Source of the DNA: Halobellus litoreus
GTDB taxonomy: Archaea; Halobacteriota; Halobacteria; Halobacteriales; Haloferacaceae
Direction of reading: 5' to 3'
Length of the DNA stretch: 64,000 nt
NCBI RefSeq assembly: GCF_024464595.1
Contig: NZ_JANHAW010000001.1
Coordinates: 1 to 64,000, forward strand
The position numbers were made by a program, and so were the translations under genes. Below the pieces are notes generated by a model, which saw only the letters and a program-made list of their open reading frames with translations, was not told where the DNA came from and ran no database searches. Shown piece by piece: positions 44,090 to 51,716 of the stretch; position 1 is the stretch's first letter; every line of letters starts with the position of its first letter.

Positions 44090-45262
44090 TCAGTCGTCGG
44101 CGGCGACGACGGACTCCGCCCGTACACCCTCCGCACCGGCCAGTTCGTCCAGGCAGTCGAGCCAGTCGAGCCAGTACTCGCCGCAGTGGTTCAGGAACGC
44201 CCCGTTGTTCCACTCCGAGAAGTCGCCGTCTGCGAACGCTCGGGCCATCTCGCGGGCCGCCGTCTCCCAGGAGTCCGCGTCGTCGGCGACGTCGTCGACG
44301 ACCTCCCAGACGTGCTCGTTGAGTTCCAGTCCGGGGACTTCGTTGTTCAGGTCGTCGAACGTGGGCCGCGGGGCCTTGTTGTGCTCACAGAGCGGGTAGC
44401 CGTTGACGACGTCCTTCTCCAAGACGTCGGCGGCGCGCTTGAGGAACACGCCCGACCAGATGTCGTCGAAGCGACCGACCTCCCACTCGTTGTCGTCCAT
44501 CGGCAACTGGTAGAACGCCGGAATGACCTCCCGCTCGAAGGCGAGGTTCATCGAGCAGACGGTGAGGTACTGCCCGGGATCGGCGACGAAGTCGCCCTCG
44601 AAGTCCGCCTTCTCCGTTCGCGTCTGCGCCTGTCCCTGCAGGTCGCCGTCCATCAGGATGCGGACCGCGTCGAGGTCCGGGACGTTCGTCCAGAGGCCCT
44701 GGGAGGCGACGACGTCGGTCAGTTCCTGCCGGTCGGTCTCGACTGCTTCGTCCATCGCCGAGTAGGGGTACCCGCGGGGGTAGAGCCCGTGCTCGTCGGC
44801 GTGCTGGTAGAGGACGTTCACCCACCGCTCGTCGGAGCGAACGGACTCGACCTCGTCGGTCCGATCGAGGTTCGCCATATGCCGGCCGAAGAAGTCCCAC
44901 TCAGCGTGCGGCAGCGTGTCGTCGTCGATGAACACGCCGCGCTCGAACCGCGGGTGCGCCCACATATACAGCAGCCCGAAACTGGTCTGGGCGTGCGACG
45001 CCGCCGGGATCAGGTGCGAGAACGAGGAGAGTCCGTGCTCCTCGAACCACGCCTCCCGACGCGAACCGTCGTAGACGGCCCCGTCGACGCCCTCGTCATC
45101 GAGCATCGCTTCCATCTCCTCGACGTCGCAGAAGTCCTCCGTGACGAGGAGAACGAACAGTCGGTCGAGGTCGAACCCGTGCTCGCGAGCGTTCTCGAAG
45201 TACGCCCGCATACAGTCGTAGTCGCGGATGGTCGGCACCACGACACAGACGTCCTGCTTCAT
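44090..45262 (-). CDS. RGP/alpha-1,4-glucan-protein synthase-like glycosyltransferase (GT75)
   Basis: A 390-residue protein of the reversibly glycosylated polypeptide class (GT75). These were described as self-glucosylating proteins and UDP-arabinopyranose mutases in plants; archaeal members are uncharacterised. Signatures: the start VCVVVPTIRDYDCMRAYFENAREHGFD, the aspartate-rich metal motif VFIDDDTLP (about 123-131), RGYPYSAMD and TVCSMNLAFEREVIPAFYQLP. The DDD motif suggests nucleotide-sugar binding in the cytoplasm. The start chosen is ATG 45262; a TTG three codons earlier gives no gain. A DtxR-type box just upstream suggests iron control, unusual for a glycosyltransferase. It is separated from the iron operon by 45 bp and reads in the same direction. 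Confidence 0.82.
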   Translation of the reverse strand: MKQDVCVVVPTIRDYDCMRAYFENAREHGFDLDRLFVLLVTEDFCDVEEMEAMLDDEGVDGAVYDGSRREAWFEEHGLSSFSHLIPAASHAQTSFGLLYMWAHPRFERGVFIDDDTLPHAEWDFFGRHMANLDRTDEVESVRSDERWVNVLYQHADEHGLYPRGYPYSAMDEAVETDRQELTDVVASQGLWTNVPDLDAVRILMDGDLQGQAQTRTEKADFEGDFVADPGQYLTVCSMNLAFEREVIPAFYQLPMDDNEWEVGRFDDIWSGVFLKRAADVLEKDVVNGYPLCEHNKAPRPTFDDLNNEVPGLELNEHVWEVVDDVADDADSWETAAREMARAFADGDFSEWNNGAFLNHCGEYWLDWLDCLDELAGAEGVRAESVVAADD

Positions 45263-45274
45263 CGACTGCAACTC

Positions 45275-45290
45275 TTTAGGCCGCCCTAAA
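45275..45290 (-). promoter_or_regulatory. DtxR/IdeR-type operator before the GT75-like gene
   Basis: TTTAGG-CCGC-CCTAAA (45275-45290) has the same outer arms as the box at 44051-44066, ends about 13 bp upstream of the ATG and has the same spacer length. A clear TATA box further upstream is not visible. Shared operator design suggests the same regulator controls both genes. Confidence 0.75.
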
Positions 45291-45367
45291 AGTTCTGTCG
45301 CTCTGCGGTCGCCCCGCGCGGACGCGAAATCGCTCCCTTCTTTTCCCGGGGACCGCTGCCCGAACCC

Positions 45368-45850
45368 GTGTCGGAATCAGAAGGGTGGGTCGACGCCGCC
45401 GTCGGAGCCCGCGCTGGCCTCCTCCTCTCGGTCGCGGCCGCAGTCGCCTGGCTCTCGGGCGCGCCGGCCGTCTTCCCGAGTCTCGGTCCCACCGCGTTCG
45501 CCCTCGCGGCGGACCGCCCCGGCCCATCCGAGCGCGTCGTCGTCGGCGGGCACGCCATCGGCGTCGCCGCCGGACTTCTCGCGTATCTCGCCGTCGCCGG
45601 CCTCGTTCCGGTCCCCTCGTCGCCGCTGTCGTTCGATCCGCCCTGGCTGGCGGTGAGCGGCGTCGCCTCGGTTGCGCTCACGACGACCGGAATGCGGCGG
45701 ACTGAGCTGGTCCATCCACCGGCCTGCGCGACGACCCTCATCGTGTCCCTCGGCCTTCTGAAACCGCTTCAGGCGCTCGCGGTCGTACTACCCGCTGTCC
45801 TGTCGCTTCTGGCGGTCGACCGCGTGCTCGACGGCCGTGTTCGTCGGTGA
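45368..45850 (+). CDS. HPP-family membrane protein
   Basis: A 160-residue integral membrane protein with about four helices from a GTG start. The HPP signature is visible as TELVHPPACATTLIVSLG (about 118-135). FPSLGPTAFALAADRP near 38-53 is also typical of the family. Relatives in plants and bacteria (some fused to CBS domains) have been linked to nitrite transport and gas or ion handling, but the function here is unknown. It is divergent from the GT75-like gene and converges with the helicase gene. Confidence 0.85.
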   Translation: MSESEGWVDAAVGARAGLLLSVAAAVAWLSGAPAVFPSLGPTAFALAADRPGPSERVVVGGHAIGVAAGLLAYLAVAGLVPVPSSPLSFDPPWLAVSGVASVALTTTGMRRTELVHPPACATTLIVSLGLLKPLQALAVVLPAVLSLLAVDRVLDGRVRR

Positions 45851-46057
45851 AGTGACCCGACCGCGGTGGGACCCGCCACCGACCGAAAGACAGTGGCTGC
45901 TCCGGTCCGTTTCCCTACGAAGCGACGAATGCGGGCGCTGATCCCGAGACTGTGCGCTCGCAGGCACGGGACCGAGTCGCACGGGTGGGGCGGTTCCGAC
46001 GACGGGACGCAGGCCGCCTCGACGCCGTCGGCGAGTCCGAGTTCGGAGTGAGCCGCC

Positions 46058-48427
46058 TCACTCCGAGAGCGCGTCGAGCAACAGCACCGCCTCAGCTTTC
46101 GAGAGCGGGTCGTTCGCGTTGCCGCAGTGCGGCGACTGGACGCAGGCCGGACAGCCGTCCGCACACGCGCAGTCGTCGATCATCCGTCGGGTCCGACGCA
46201 GCAACGTCTCGACTTCGTCGTAGCCGCTCTCGGTCAATCCCACCCCGCCGGGGTAGCCGTCGTAGACGAAGATCGTCGACTGGTCGGTGTGCGGATGGTA
46301 CGGCGTCGAGAGACCGCCGATGTCGCCCCTATCGCAGAGGAACGACAGCGGGAACAGCGAGATCATCCCGTGTTCGGCCGCGTGGATGCCGCCGTTGAAG
46401 CCGTACTCGCCACCCATCTCCCGCATCGCTCGCTCGACGTCTGCCGGGACGGTAAAATACAGCGCGGTCGTCCGCAACGTCGTCTCGGGCAGATCCAGGG
46501 CCTCCTGGCCGATCGCCTCGCCGCGGCGCGGGTCGCGGCGCTCGAACCCCGTGATGCGCTTGCGCATCGTCACCTCGGCGAAGCGGACCTCGGTGTCCGG
46601 TCGGGCCGACAGCGACTTCGACGTCAGATCCGTCTCGACGGTGATCGTCTTGTCGTGAAGGACGCGGGTGTAGTAGTCCGCCCACGTCGGCTGCAGCGTC
46701 GCCGTGTCGCGATCGAGGTCGAGATCGGTCACCTCGTACGTGGTCCCCTGGTGGTGGTAGATCGCCCCCTCGTGGGCGTCGCGCAAGGCGTCGGAGAACG
46801 ACAGCGAAGAGATGACCTCGTTCGAGCGGGCGTCGAGGAGGTCGACTTCCCGGCGCTCGATCGTCCGCAGGCTCATCTCGTGCTGCGGGCTGCCGTCGCC
46901 GCTGTGCAGCCAGCGAATCCCCTCGTCCGTCTCGCGGCGTTCGAGACGGCCCGCTTCGGAGAGCGAGGCGACGACGTCCGGGAACGACTCGCCGAAGTGG
47001 CGCTCGTCGTCGGTCCGAAGCCAGTTCTCTCTGGCCGCCGAGGCGACGTGATCCGGCAGTAGTTCGTCGTTGGCGGGGTTACAGACCGCTCGTTCGGGGT
47101 CGCCGTCCCAGAACTCCTCGGGGTGTCGAAGCAGGTACTGATCCAACTGGTCCTCGCCGCCGACCAACACCACGAGCGCCTCGTCGTCGCCGCGGCCCGC
47201 CCGGCCGGCCTGCTGGAACGCCGACATCCGGGTGCCGGGGTAGCCGTCCATCAGGACGGCGTCGAGTTCGCCCACGTCGACGCCGAGTTCTAAGGCGTTC
47301 GTCGACCAGACGCCGCGGACCGAACCGTCGTGGAGCCCCGACTCGATCTCGCGGCGGCGGTCGTGGTTCAGCGCGGCCTGGTACGCCGTCACCGACGCGG
47401 CGGCGTCGTGCTCGCCGCGCTCCCTGAGGTCCTTGGCACTCTCCGTGGCGTAGCGTTCGGCCGTCTGTCTGGCCCGCGTGAACGCGAGCGTCTGGAAGCC
47501 GCGGGCCACGAAGTCGACGAAGAGCCGCTTCGTCTCGACGTGACTGGACCGGCGGCGGCCGCTGCCGCCGACGTCGTCACCGTCAGGGTTCCCGTTCCCG
47601 CCGTCGTACTCCGGCGGGTTCCACAGCAGCCAGTGTTTCGTTCCCGTCGCGCTGGCGTCGTCGTCGATCAGCCGGAACGTTTCCTCCTCCCTGCCGGTCA
47701 CCCGCGCCGCGTGCTCGACTGGGTTCCCGATCGTCGCCGAGCAGCAGACGTACTGCGGGTCGCTGTCGAAGCGTTCGCAAACGCGATTGAGCCGCCGCAG
47801 CGTCAGCGCGACGTGGCTGCCGAAGACGCCGCGATACCCGTGGATCTCGTCGATCACGACGGTTTCGAGCGAGCCGAAGAACCACTCCCAGAGGCGGTGC
47901 GCGTGCGGCAGCAGCGCGTAGTGCAGCATATCCGGGTTCGAGAGCAGAACGGTGGGACGGCGGTCCCTGACGTCGCGCTTCTCCGACTGGGAGAGCCGTC
48001 CGGTGTACCCCTCGACGGAGACCCGGCTTCCGAACCCGAGGCCGCGAGCGAGGTCCGAAAGCGTCTCCCGCTGGTCCGCGACGAGCGCGTTCTGCGGGCC
48101 GAGATACAGCGTCCGCCCGCCGTGGTCCATCGCGCGCTCGAACGCCGGGACCGTGTAGGCGAGGCTCTTGCCGCTCGCGGTCGGCGTGGCGAGCACGACG
48201 TTCTCCCCGTCGCGAACGGCGTCGATCGCGGTCGCCTGATGCCGGTAGAGGCGATCGATACCGCGGTCCGCGAGCGCCCCGGCGAGCCGCGACTCCGTCT
48301 CGACGTCCACGTGGTCGCCTGCCCGCCCCGCGACGCGACGGTGGTCCCGTATCTGCCCCGCGTAGTACGACCGGTCCTCGATCCAGCCGATGAGTTCGTC
48401 GACCGACGGGTCTTCGTCCACGGTCAC
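46058..48427 (-). CDS. MrfA/Hrq1-like DEAD-box helicase with C-terminal cysteine cluster
   Basis: A 789-residue SF2 helicase. The Q-type motif LYRHQATAIDAV precedes motif I TPTASGKS (about 83). Motif II is VVIDEIH (DEIH), motif III is CCSATIGNP, and motif VI is QQAGRAGRGDDEAL. The C-terminal third carries the DUF1998-type region ending in a cysteine cluster, CACADGCPACVQSPHCGN (about 750-768), which in Bacillus MrfA binds a metal. MrfA is a 3'-5' helicase that helps repair mitomycin-type damage, and Hrq1 of yeast acts on crosslinks. A similar repair role is likely here. It stands alone and reads toward the HPP gene. Confidence 0.9.
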   Translation of the reverse strand: MTVDEDPSVDELIGWIEDRSYYAGQIRDHRRVAGRAGDHVDVETESRLAGALADRGIDRLYRHQATAIDAVRDGENVVLATPTASGKSLAYTVPAFERAMDHGGRTLYLGPQNALVADQRETLSDLARGLGFGSRVSVEGYTGRLSQSEKRDVRDRRPTVLLSNPDMLHYALLPHAHRLWEWFFGSLETVVIDEIHGYRGVFGSHVALTLRRLNRVCERFDSDPQYVCCSATIGNPVEHAARVTGREEETFRLIDDDASATGTKHWLLWNPPEYDGGNGNPDGDDVGGSGRRRSSHVETKRLFVDFVARGFQTLAFTRARQTAERYATESAKDLRERGEHDAAASVTAYQAALNHDRRREIESGLHDGSVRGVWSTNALELGVDVGELDAVLMDGYPGTRMSAFQQAGRAGRGDDEALVVLVGGEDQLDQYLLRHPEEFWDGDPERAVCNPANDELLPDHVASAARENWLRTDDERHFGESFPDVVASLSEAGRLERRETDEGIRWLHSGDGSPQHEMSLRTIERREVDLLDARSNEVISSLSFSDALRDAHEGAIYHHQGTTYEVTDLDLDRDTATLQPTWADYYTRVLHDKTITVETDLTSKSLSARPDTEVRFAEVTMRKRITGFERRDPRRGEAIGQEALDLPETTLRTTALYFTVPADVERAMREMGGEYGFNGGIHAAEHGMISLFPLSFLCDRGDIGGLSTPYHPHTDQSTIFVYDGYPGGVGLTESGYDEVETLLRRTRRMIDDCACADGCPACVQSPHCGNANDPLSKAEAVLLLDALSE

Positions 48428-48553
48428 ACTCCCCCTGGGGTCGGTGTGATACTCACCGTTACGGTCGGCCAGGGGCCGTGGTCGCTCTCCGCCGGGGCGG
48501 CGCAGCGACGATCCGCCAGCACGGTTTTGCCCGTTCGGTCCCTCCCCTCACAT

Positions 48554-48982
48554 ATGGAGACGTACGACGCGGTACTCGTCTACGACGGCGAGTGCCCGTA
48601 CTGTTCGATCGCGGCGCGCGCGCTCGAACGCCTCGACGACGTCGGCGCGATCTCGTGGTACGACGAGGCCGCGCAGGCGTTCCTCGACGCGCAGTTCGGC
48701 GAGACCCCGTTCGCGATGTTCCTCGTCGATCGACGACGCGACCGGGTCTACGCCGGCCGGTCGGCCGCCGAGGAACTGGCCGATCGCGCTGGAACGCCCG
48801 GAATCGTGGGGTCGCTCGTTCGGGAGAACTACGACCGGATCGCGCGCGTCGTCGGCGTCGCGAGCGGTCGGGGTCGGGATCCGGACGACTATCACGAGGT
48901 CTACCCGCTCGCCGAGGACGCGGCGGCGCTGTTCGAGGAACTCGTCGCCGCGGCCGCCGAGCGGCCGGAGGCGCTGGCGTGA
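48554..48982 (+). CDS. DCC-type thiol-disulfide protein (DUF393, YuxK-like)
   Basis: A 142-residue thioredoxin-fold protein. The DCC signature is VLVYDGECPYCSIAARALERLD (about residues 7-28) with the redox CxxC in CPYC. The start is ATG 48554 (METYDAV); the upstream open frame is antisense to the helicase and promoter. Substrate unknown; DCC proteins are predicted redox partners or oxidoreductases. It overlaps the next gene by 4 bp (GTGA), so the pair is translationally coupled. Confidence 0.9.
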   Translation: METYDAVLVYDGECPYCSIAARALERLDDVGAISWYDEAAQAFLDAQFGETPFAMFLVDRRRDRVYAGRSAAEELADRAGTPGIVGSLVRENYDRIARVVGVASGRGRDPDDYHEVYPLAEDAAALFEELVAAAAERPEALA

Positions 48983-49602
48983 CGGACGATCCCGACACCG
49001 ACGAACGCGCAGCAGGACGGAACGCGCCCGCGGCTGCCCGGCGCGCCGCCGACTCCGATCGGGTCTTCGTCGTCGATCCCGACGAGATCGAAGCCGGGAC
49101 CGACCCGCTCGGGATCGGCGACGGAACCGCCCCGGTCGGGTCCTACGTGCTCGTCTATTCGCTCGGTTCGGCGGCGACGATGACGGTCGGCGCGCTCGGG
49201 GCCGCGACGTTCCCGCCCGGGACGTACGCGTACGTCGGGAGCGCCTTCGGATCGAACGGGCTCGGCCGCGTCGACCGACACCGCCGCGTTGCGTCGGGCG
49301 ACCACGACGTTACACACTGGCATATCGATTATTTCGGAAGCAATCCGGACGCGACGCTCGACAGCGTCGTCGCCGTACCACGTGAAGATGTCGAATGTCG
49401 CCTCGCGACGGAGATCGCCGACCGTCGAAGTCCGGCCGTGTCCGCACCACTCGAAGGCTTCGGGGCCTCTGACTGCGCGTGTGCGACACATTTCCTCGGC
49501 GGCGTCGATTCCGCCAGAGATGCGGATTCCCCCGCAAATTCAGAGTCCGATACGCTCGGAGTTACAGCTGTCGACGTCGCGGTGAGCGTAATTCGTTCCT
49601 AG
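48979..49602 (+). CDS. DUF123/GIY-YIG-like protein
   Basis: A 207-residue protein from a GTG overlapping the upstream stop by 4 bp. The N-terminal 45 residues are hydrophilic. The DUF123 core follows: GSYVLVYSLG, FPPGTYAYVGSAFGSNGLGRVDRHRR (including the Y-V-G of the GIY-YIG hairpin and the Arg pair), and THWHIDYFGSN (the family's HWHIDYL motif), then the late ASDCACATHF. In some archaea and bacteria the domain is fused to endonuclease III, suggesting DNA contact. No catalytic proof is available. The link to the DCC gene is not explained. Confidence 0.85.
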   Translation: MTDDPDTDERAAGRNAPAAARRAADSDRVFVVDPDEIEAGTDPLGIGDGTAPVGSYVLVYSLGSAATMTVGALGAATFPPGTYAYVGSAFGSNGLGRVDRHRRVASGDHDVTHWHIDYFGSNPDATLDSVVAVPREDVECRLATEIADRRSPAVSAPLEGFGASDCACATHFLGGVDSARDADSPANSESDTLGVTAVDVAVSVIRS

Positions 49603-49985
49603 AAATCGGACGGCTCTCGATAGGGCAGAGTAGTCTCCGGAAAATTACGGTCCGTACCAGTCCGGGCAAGGCTGGCACGGCTCCGCAACTGCGCCCGTGG
49701 CTGTCGATACAGCCACTATCCGACCCACACGCGTATCGTGATGGTCGGTAGTAAGACGCACAGATTGCCGGTTGTCAGAGGCACCCCGGCAAGAAATAAT
49801 TCGCCGCCCTGATATTTATAACCTCCTACTTATGTGAACGAATATGAAGAATCTGCCGTCGGAACAACAGCAGATATCCTATCGAACCTAAGATACGTAG
49901 CTTTAATTCATATACTAAACGATAGATTATAGATACGAAAAGAAAAACAGTTGCAGAGCCCTATACGTGTGATATATTCGGACGC
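49603..49985. other. AT-rich spacer with a promoter-like box
   Basis: No supported gene; the last 190 bp are very AT-rich. GATATTTATAACC at 49811-49823 is a strong TATA box. About 21 bp after it, ATG at 49844 opens a 15-codon frame (49844-49891), and no longer gene follows on the plus strand. Possibly a small RNA, a mini-peptide or only a relaxed region between convergent genes. Confidence 0.4.
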
Positions 49986-50999
49986 TCAACCGAACATTCC
50001 GGTCGACATATATCGCTCGCCGCTGTCCCAAAAGACGGTGATCACGAGGGGGCACTCCCGGGAGGGAGTGTCGACTGACTCGTCCGTCTCGGCCGCGTCC
50101 GTTTCGGCGGTCGCGGCGGACTCCGTCGTCCCGATGACGTACCCAGGGTCGGGGACGCGGCAGTCCGCATCGGGATCGGCGAGCCGTTCCGCAACGCGCT
50201 TGGCGGCGAGATTCGACGCGCCCGAGGACTGCCCGACGAGGATCCCCTCCTCTCGGGCCAGCCGCCGACACTCGGCCTCGGCGTCCTCGATAGTGACGGT
50301 CTCGACGTCGTCGATGAGGTCGGTGTCGAGGTTCGGACTGACGAAGCCCGGGCCCATCCCCTGGAAGTCGTCGATTCCGGGTTCGCCGCCGGAGAGGACC
50401 GCGTTGTCAGCGGGTTCGACGGCGACGATCTCCATCTCGGGGAACGCCTCGCGGAGCCGACGGCCGATTCCGGTGATCGTTCCGCCGGTCCCGACGCCCG
50501 CGACGAGGGCGTCGACGGTCCGGTCGCCGATCTGTTCGAGTATCTCCTCGCCCGTGGTCAGGTAGTGGGCTTCGGGATTGGCCGGATTCTCGAACTGCCG
50601 GAGTTGAATCATCCCCTCGTCTTCCTCCAGTTCGTCCGCGCGGTCCTTTGCGTTCGAGATGTCGCCGTCGACGAGTTCGATGTCCGCGCCGTAGGCCTTC
50701 ATAATCGACCGTCGCTCCGGCGACTTCGATCCGGGCATCACGACCGTCAGATCGTATCCCTTCGCGGCCGCGACGACCGCGAGACCGATCCCGGTGTTCC
50801 CGCTCGTGGGTTCGACTAAGGCGTCGCCGGGTTCGATCTTGCCCTCCCGTTCGGCCCGTTCGACCATCGCGAGCGCGGGACGGTCCTTCGCCGACCCGCC
50901 CGGGTTCTTCGATTCGATCTTCGCGGCGACTTCTGCGCCCGCGGGCGAATCGACGCGGACCAGCGGCGACCCGATCGTCTCTAGGACGTTCGCGTTCAT
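49986..50999 (-). CDS. cysK: Cysteine synthase (PLP-dependent)
   Basis: Combines O-acetylserine (or a phospho form in some archaea) with sulfide to give cysteine. The 337-residue fold-type II enzyme binds PLP at Lys in NPGGSAKDRPAL (about 38-43), with the phosphate loop GVGTGGTITGI, substrate loop PTSGNTGIG (about 66-74) and late LVGQSSGASN. Near residues 286-318, between the last helices, is an acidic insertion (SAATAETDAAETDESVDTP) not expected in bacterial CysK. The start is ATG 50999; the longer frame goes into the divergent promoter shared with the thioredoxin gene. No serine acetyltransferase is nearby. Confidence 0.92.
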   Translation of the reverse strand: MNANVLETIGSPLVRVDSPAGAEVAAKIESKNPGGSAKDRPALAMVERAEREGKIEPGDALVEPTSGNTGIGLAVVAAAKGYDLTVVMPGSKSPERRSIMKAYGADIELVDGDISNAKDRADELEEDEGMIQLRQFENPANPEAHYLTTGEEILEQIGDRTVDALVAGVGTGGTITGIGRRLREAFPEMEIVAVEPADNAVLSGGEPGIDDFQGMGPGFVSPNLDTDLIDDVETVTIEDAEAECRRLAREEGILVGQSSGASNLAAKRVAERLADPDADCRVPDPGYVIGTTESAATAETDAAETDESVDTPSRECPLVITVFWDSGERYMSTGMFG

Positions 51000-51127
51000 C
51001 GGGCGTACGTTCGTCACTGGGGCACAAGACGGTGACGACGCCGGCCAGACGGTGCCGCTATCGGCCACGCGTGGCGCTTCGACACGGCACCGCGGGGTTT
51101 ACGCCCTCGGCCGTCCTACGGGGCGAT

Positions 51128-51520
51128 ATGTCAGACGCCGACGCCGAAACCGAAGCCGGAACGCTCGAAACGATGCGGCCGAACCCCGCGTGGGATCCCG
51201 ACTCCTACGCTGACGCCGTCGAAGCACTCTCGGCGGACGGGCTGGTCTTTCGCGTCTGGGGCGGCGACTGGTGCGGCGACTGTCGCGGGCAACTTCCCGA
51301 CTTCGGGGCCGCTCTCGATGCGGCGGACGTCCCCGAGGAGCGAATCCACCACTACCCCGTCGAGAAAGAAGACGACGGTAGCAAGATCGGGCCGCTCGTC
51401 GAGGAGTACGGGATCGAACTGATCCCGACGGTCGTCGTCGAGCGCGACGGCGAGGAGGTCGCCCGCTACGTCGAGGACGAACGTATGCCGATCGCGGTGT
51501 ATCTCGCGGAACGGCTGTAA
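51128..51520 (+). CDS. Thioredoxin-family protein
   Basis: A 130-residue soluble thioredoxin-fold protein. The active site is WCGDC in FRVWGGDWCGDCRGQLPDF (about 40-58), as in some archaeal thioredoxin-like proteins and unlike the usual WCGPC. The cis-proline is in ELIPTVVVERDGEEV. The start at ATG 51128 removes 32 upstream codons that overlap the cysK promoter region. It is divergent from cysteine synthase and may help keep thiols reduced. The 3' side is followed by the hairpin and T-run at 51689-51705. Confidence 0.85.
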   Translation: MSDADAETEAGTLETMRPNPAWDPDSYADAVEALSADGLVFRVWGGDWCGDCRGQLPDFGAALDAADVPEERIHHYPVEKEDDGSKIGPLVEEYGIELIPTVVVERDGEEVARYVEDERMPIAVYLAERL

Positions 51521-51688
51521 TCGCCCTGTTCACACCAAAGCGCCACTTTTTGGCGTTTCCTGGCCCGGTTGAAACTAAGAGTCTCGTCGGCGTAGCAGAG
51601 ACTGAAATATCAACGAATCGGGGACGAGTGGTCGACAAACTGATTCGCGGCGAACAGGCGCTCGACGACCTACACGACAGTTCGGCGT

Positions 51689-51705
51689 CGTAGTTTTTTT
51701 CTACG
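51689..51705. terminator. Hairpin and T-run between convergent genes
   Basis: CGTAG (51689-51693), TTTTTTT (51694-51700), CTACG (51701-51705). The seven-T tract is a good archaeal termination signal for plus-strand transcription from the thioredoxin gene. On the minus strand it is an A-tract. A similar hairpin-like run (GCGCC...TTTTTGGCG) occurs at 51537-51555. Confidence 0.6.
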
Positions 51706-51716
51706 CGGGCGACTCG

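Noticed and set aside
51550-51693. Possible 48-codon frame ending SSAS between thioredoxin and YyaL genes
   Set aside because: Only a TTG start, no promoter and no recognised family; it ends in the terminator hairpin. Could be a gene remnant but support is too weak.
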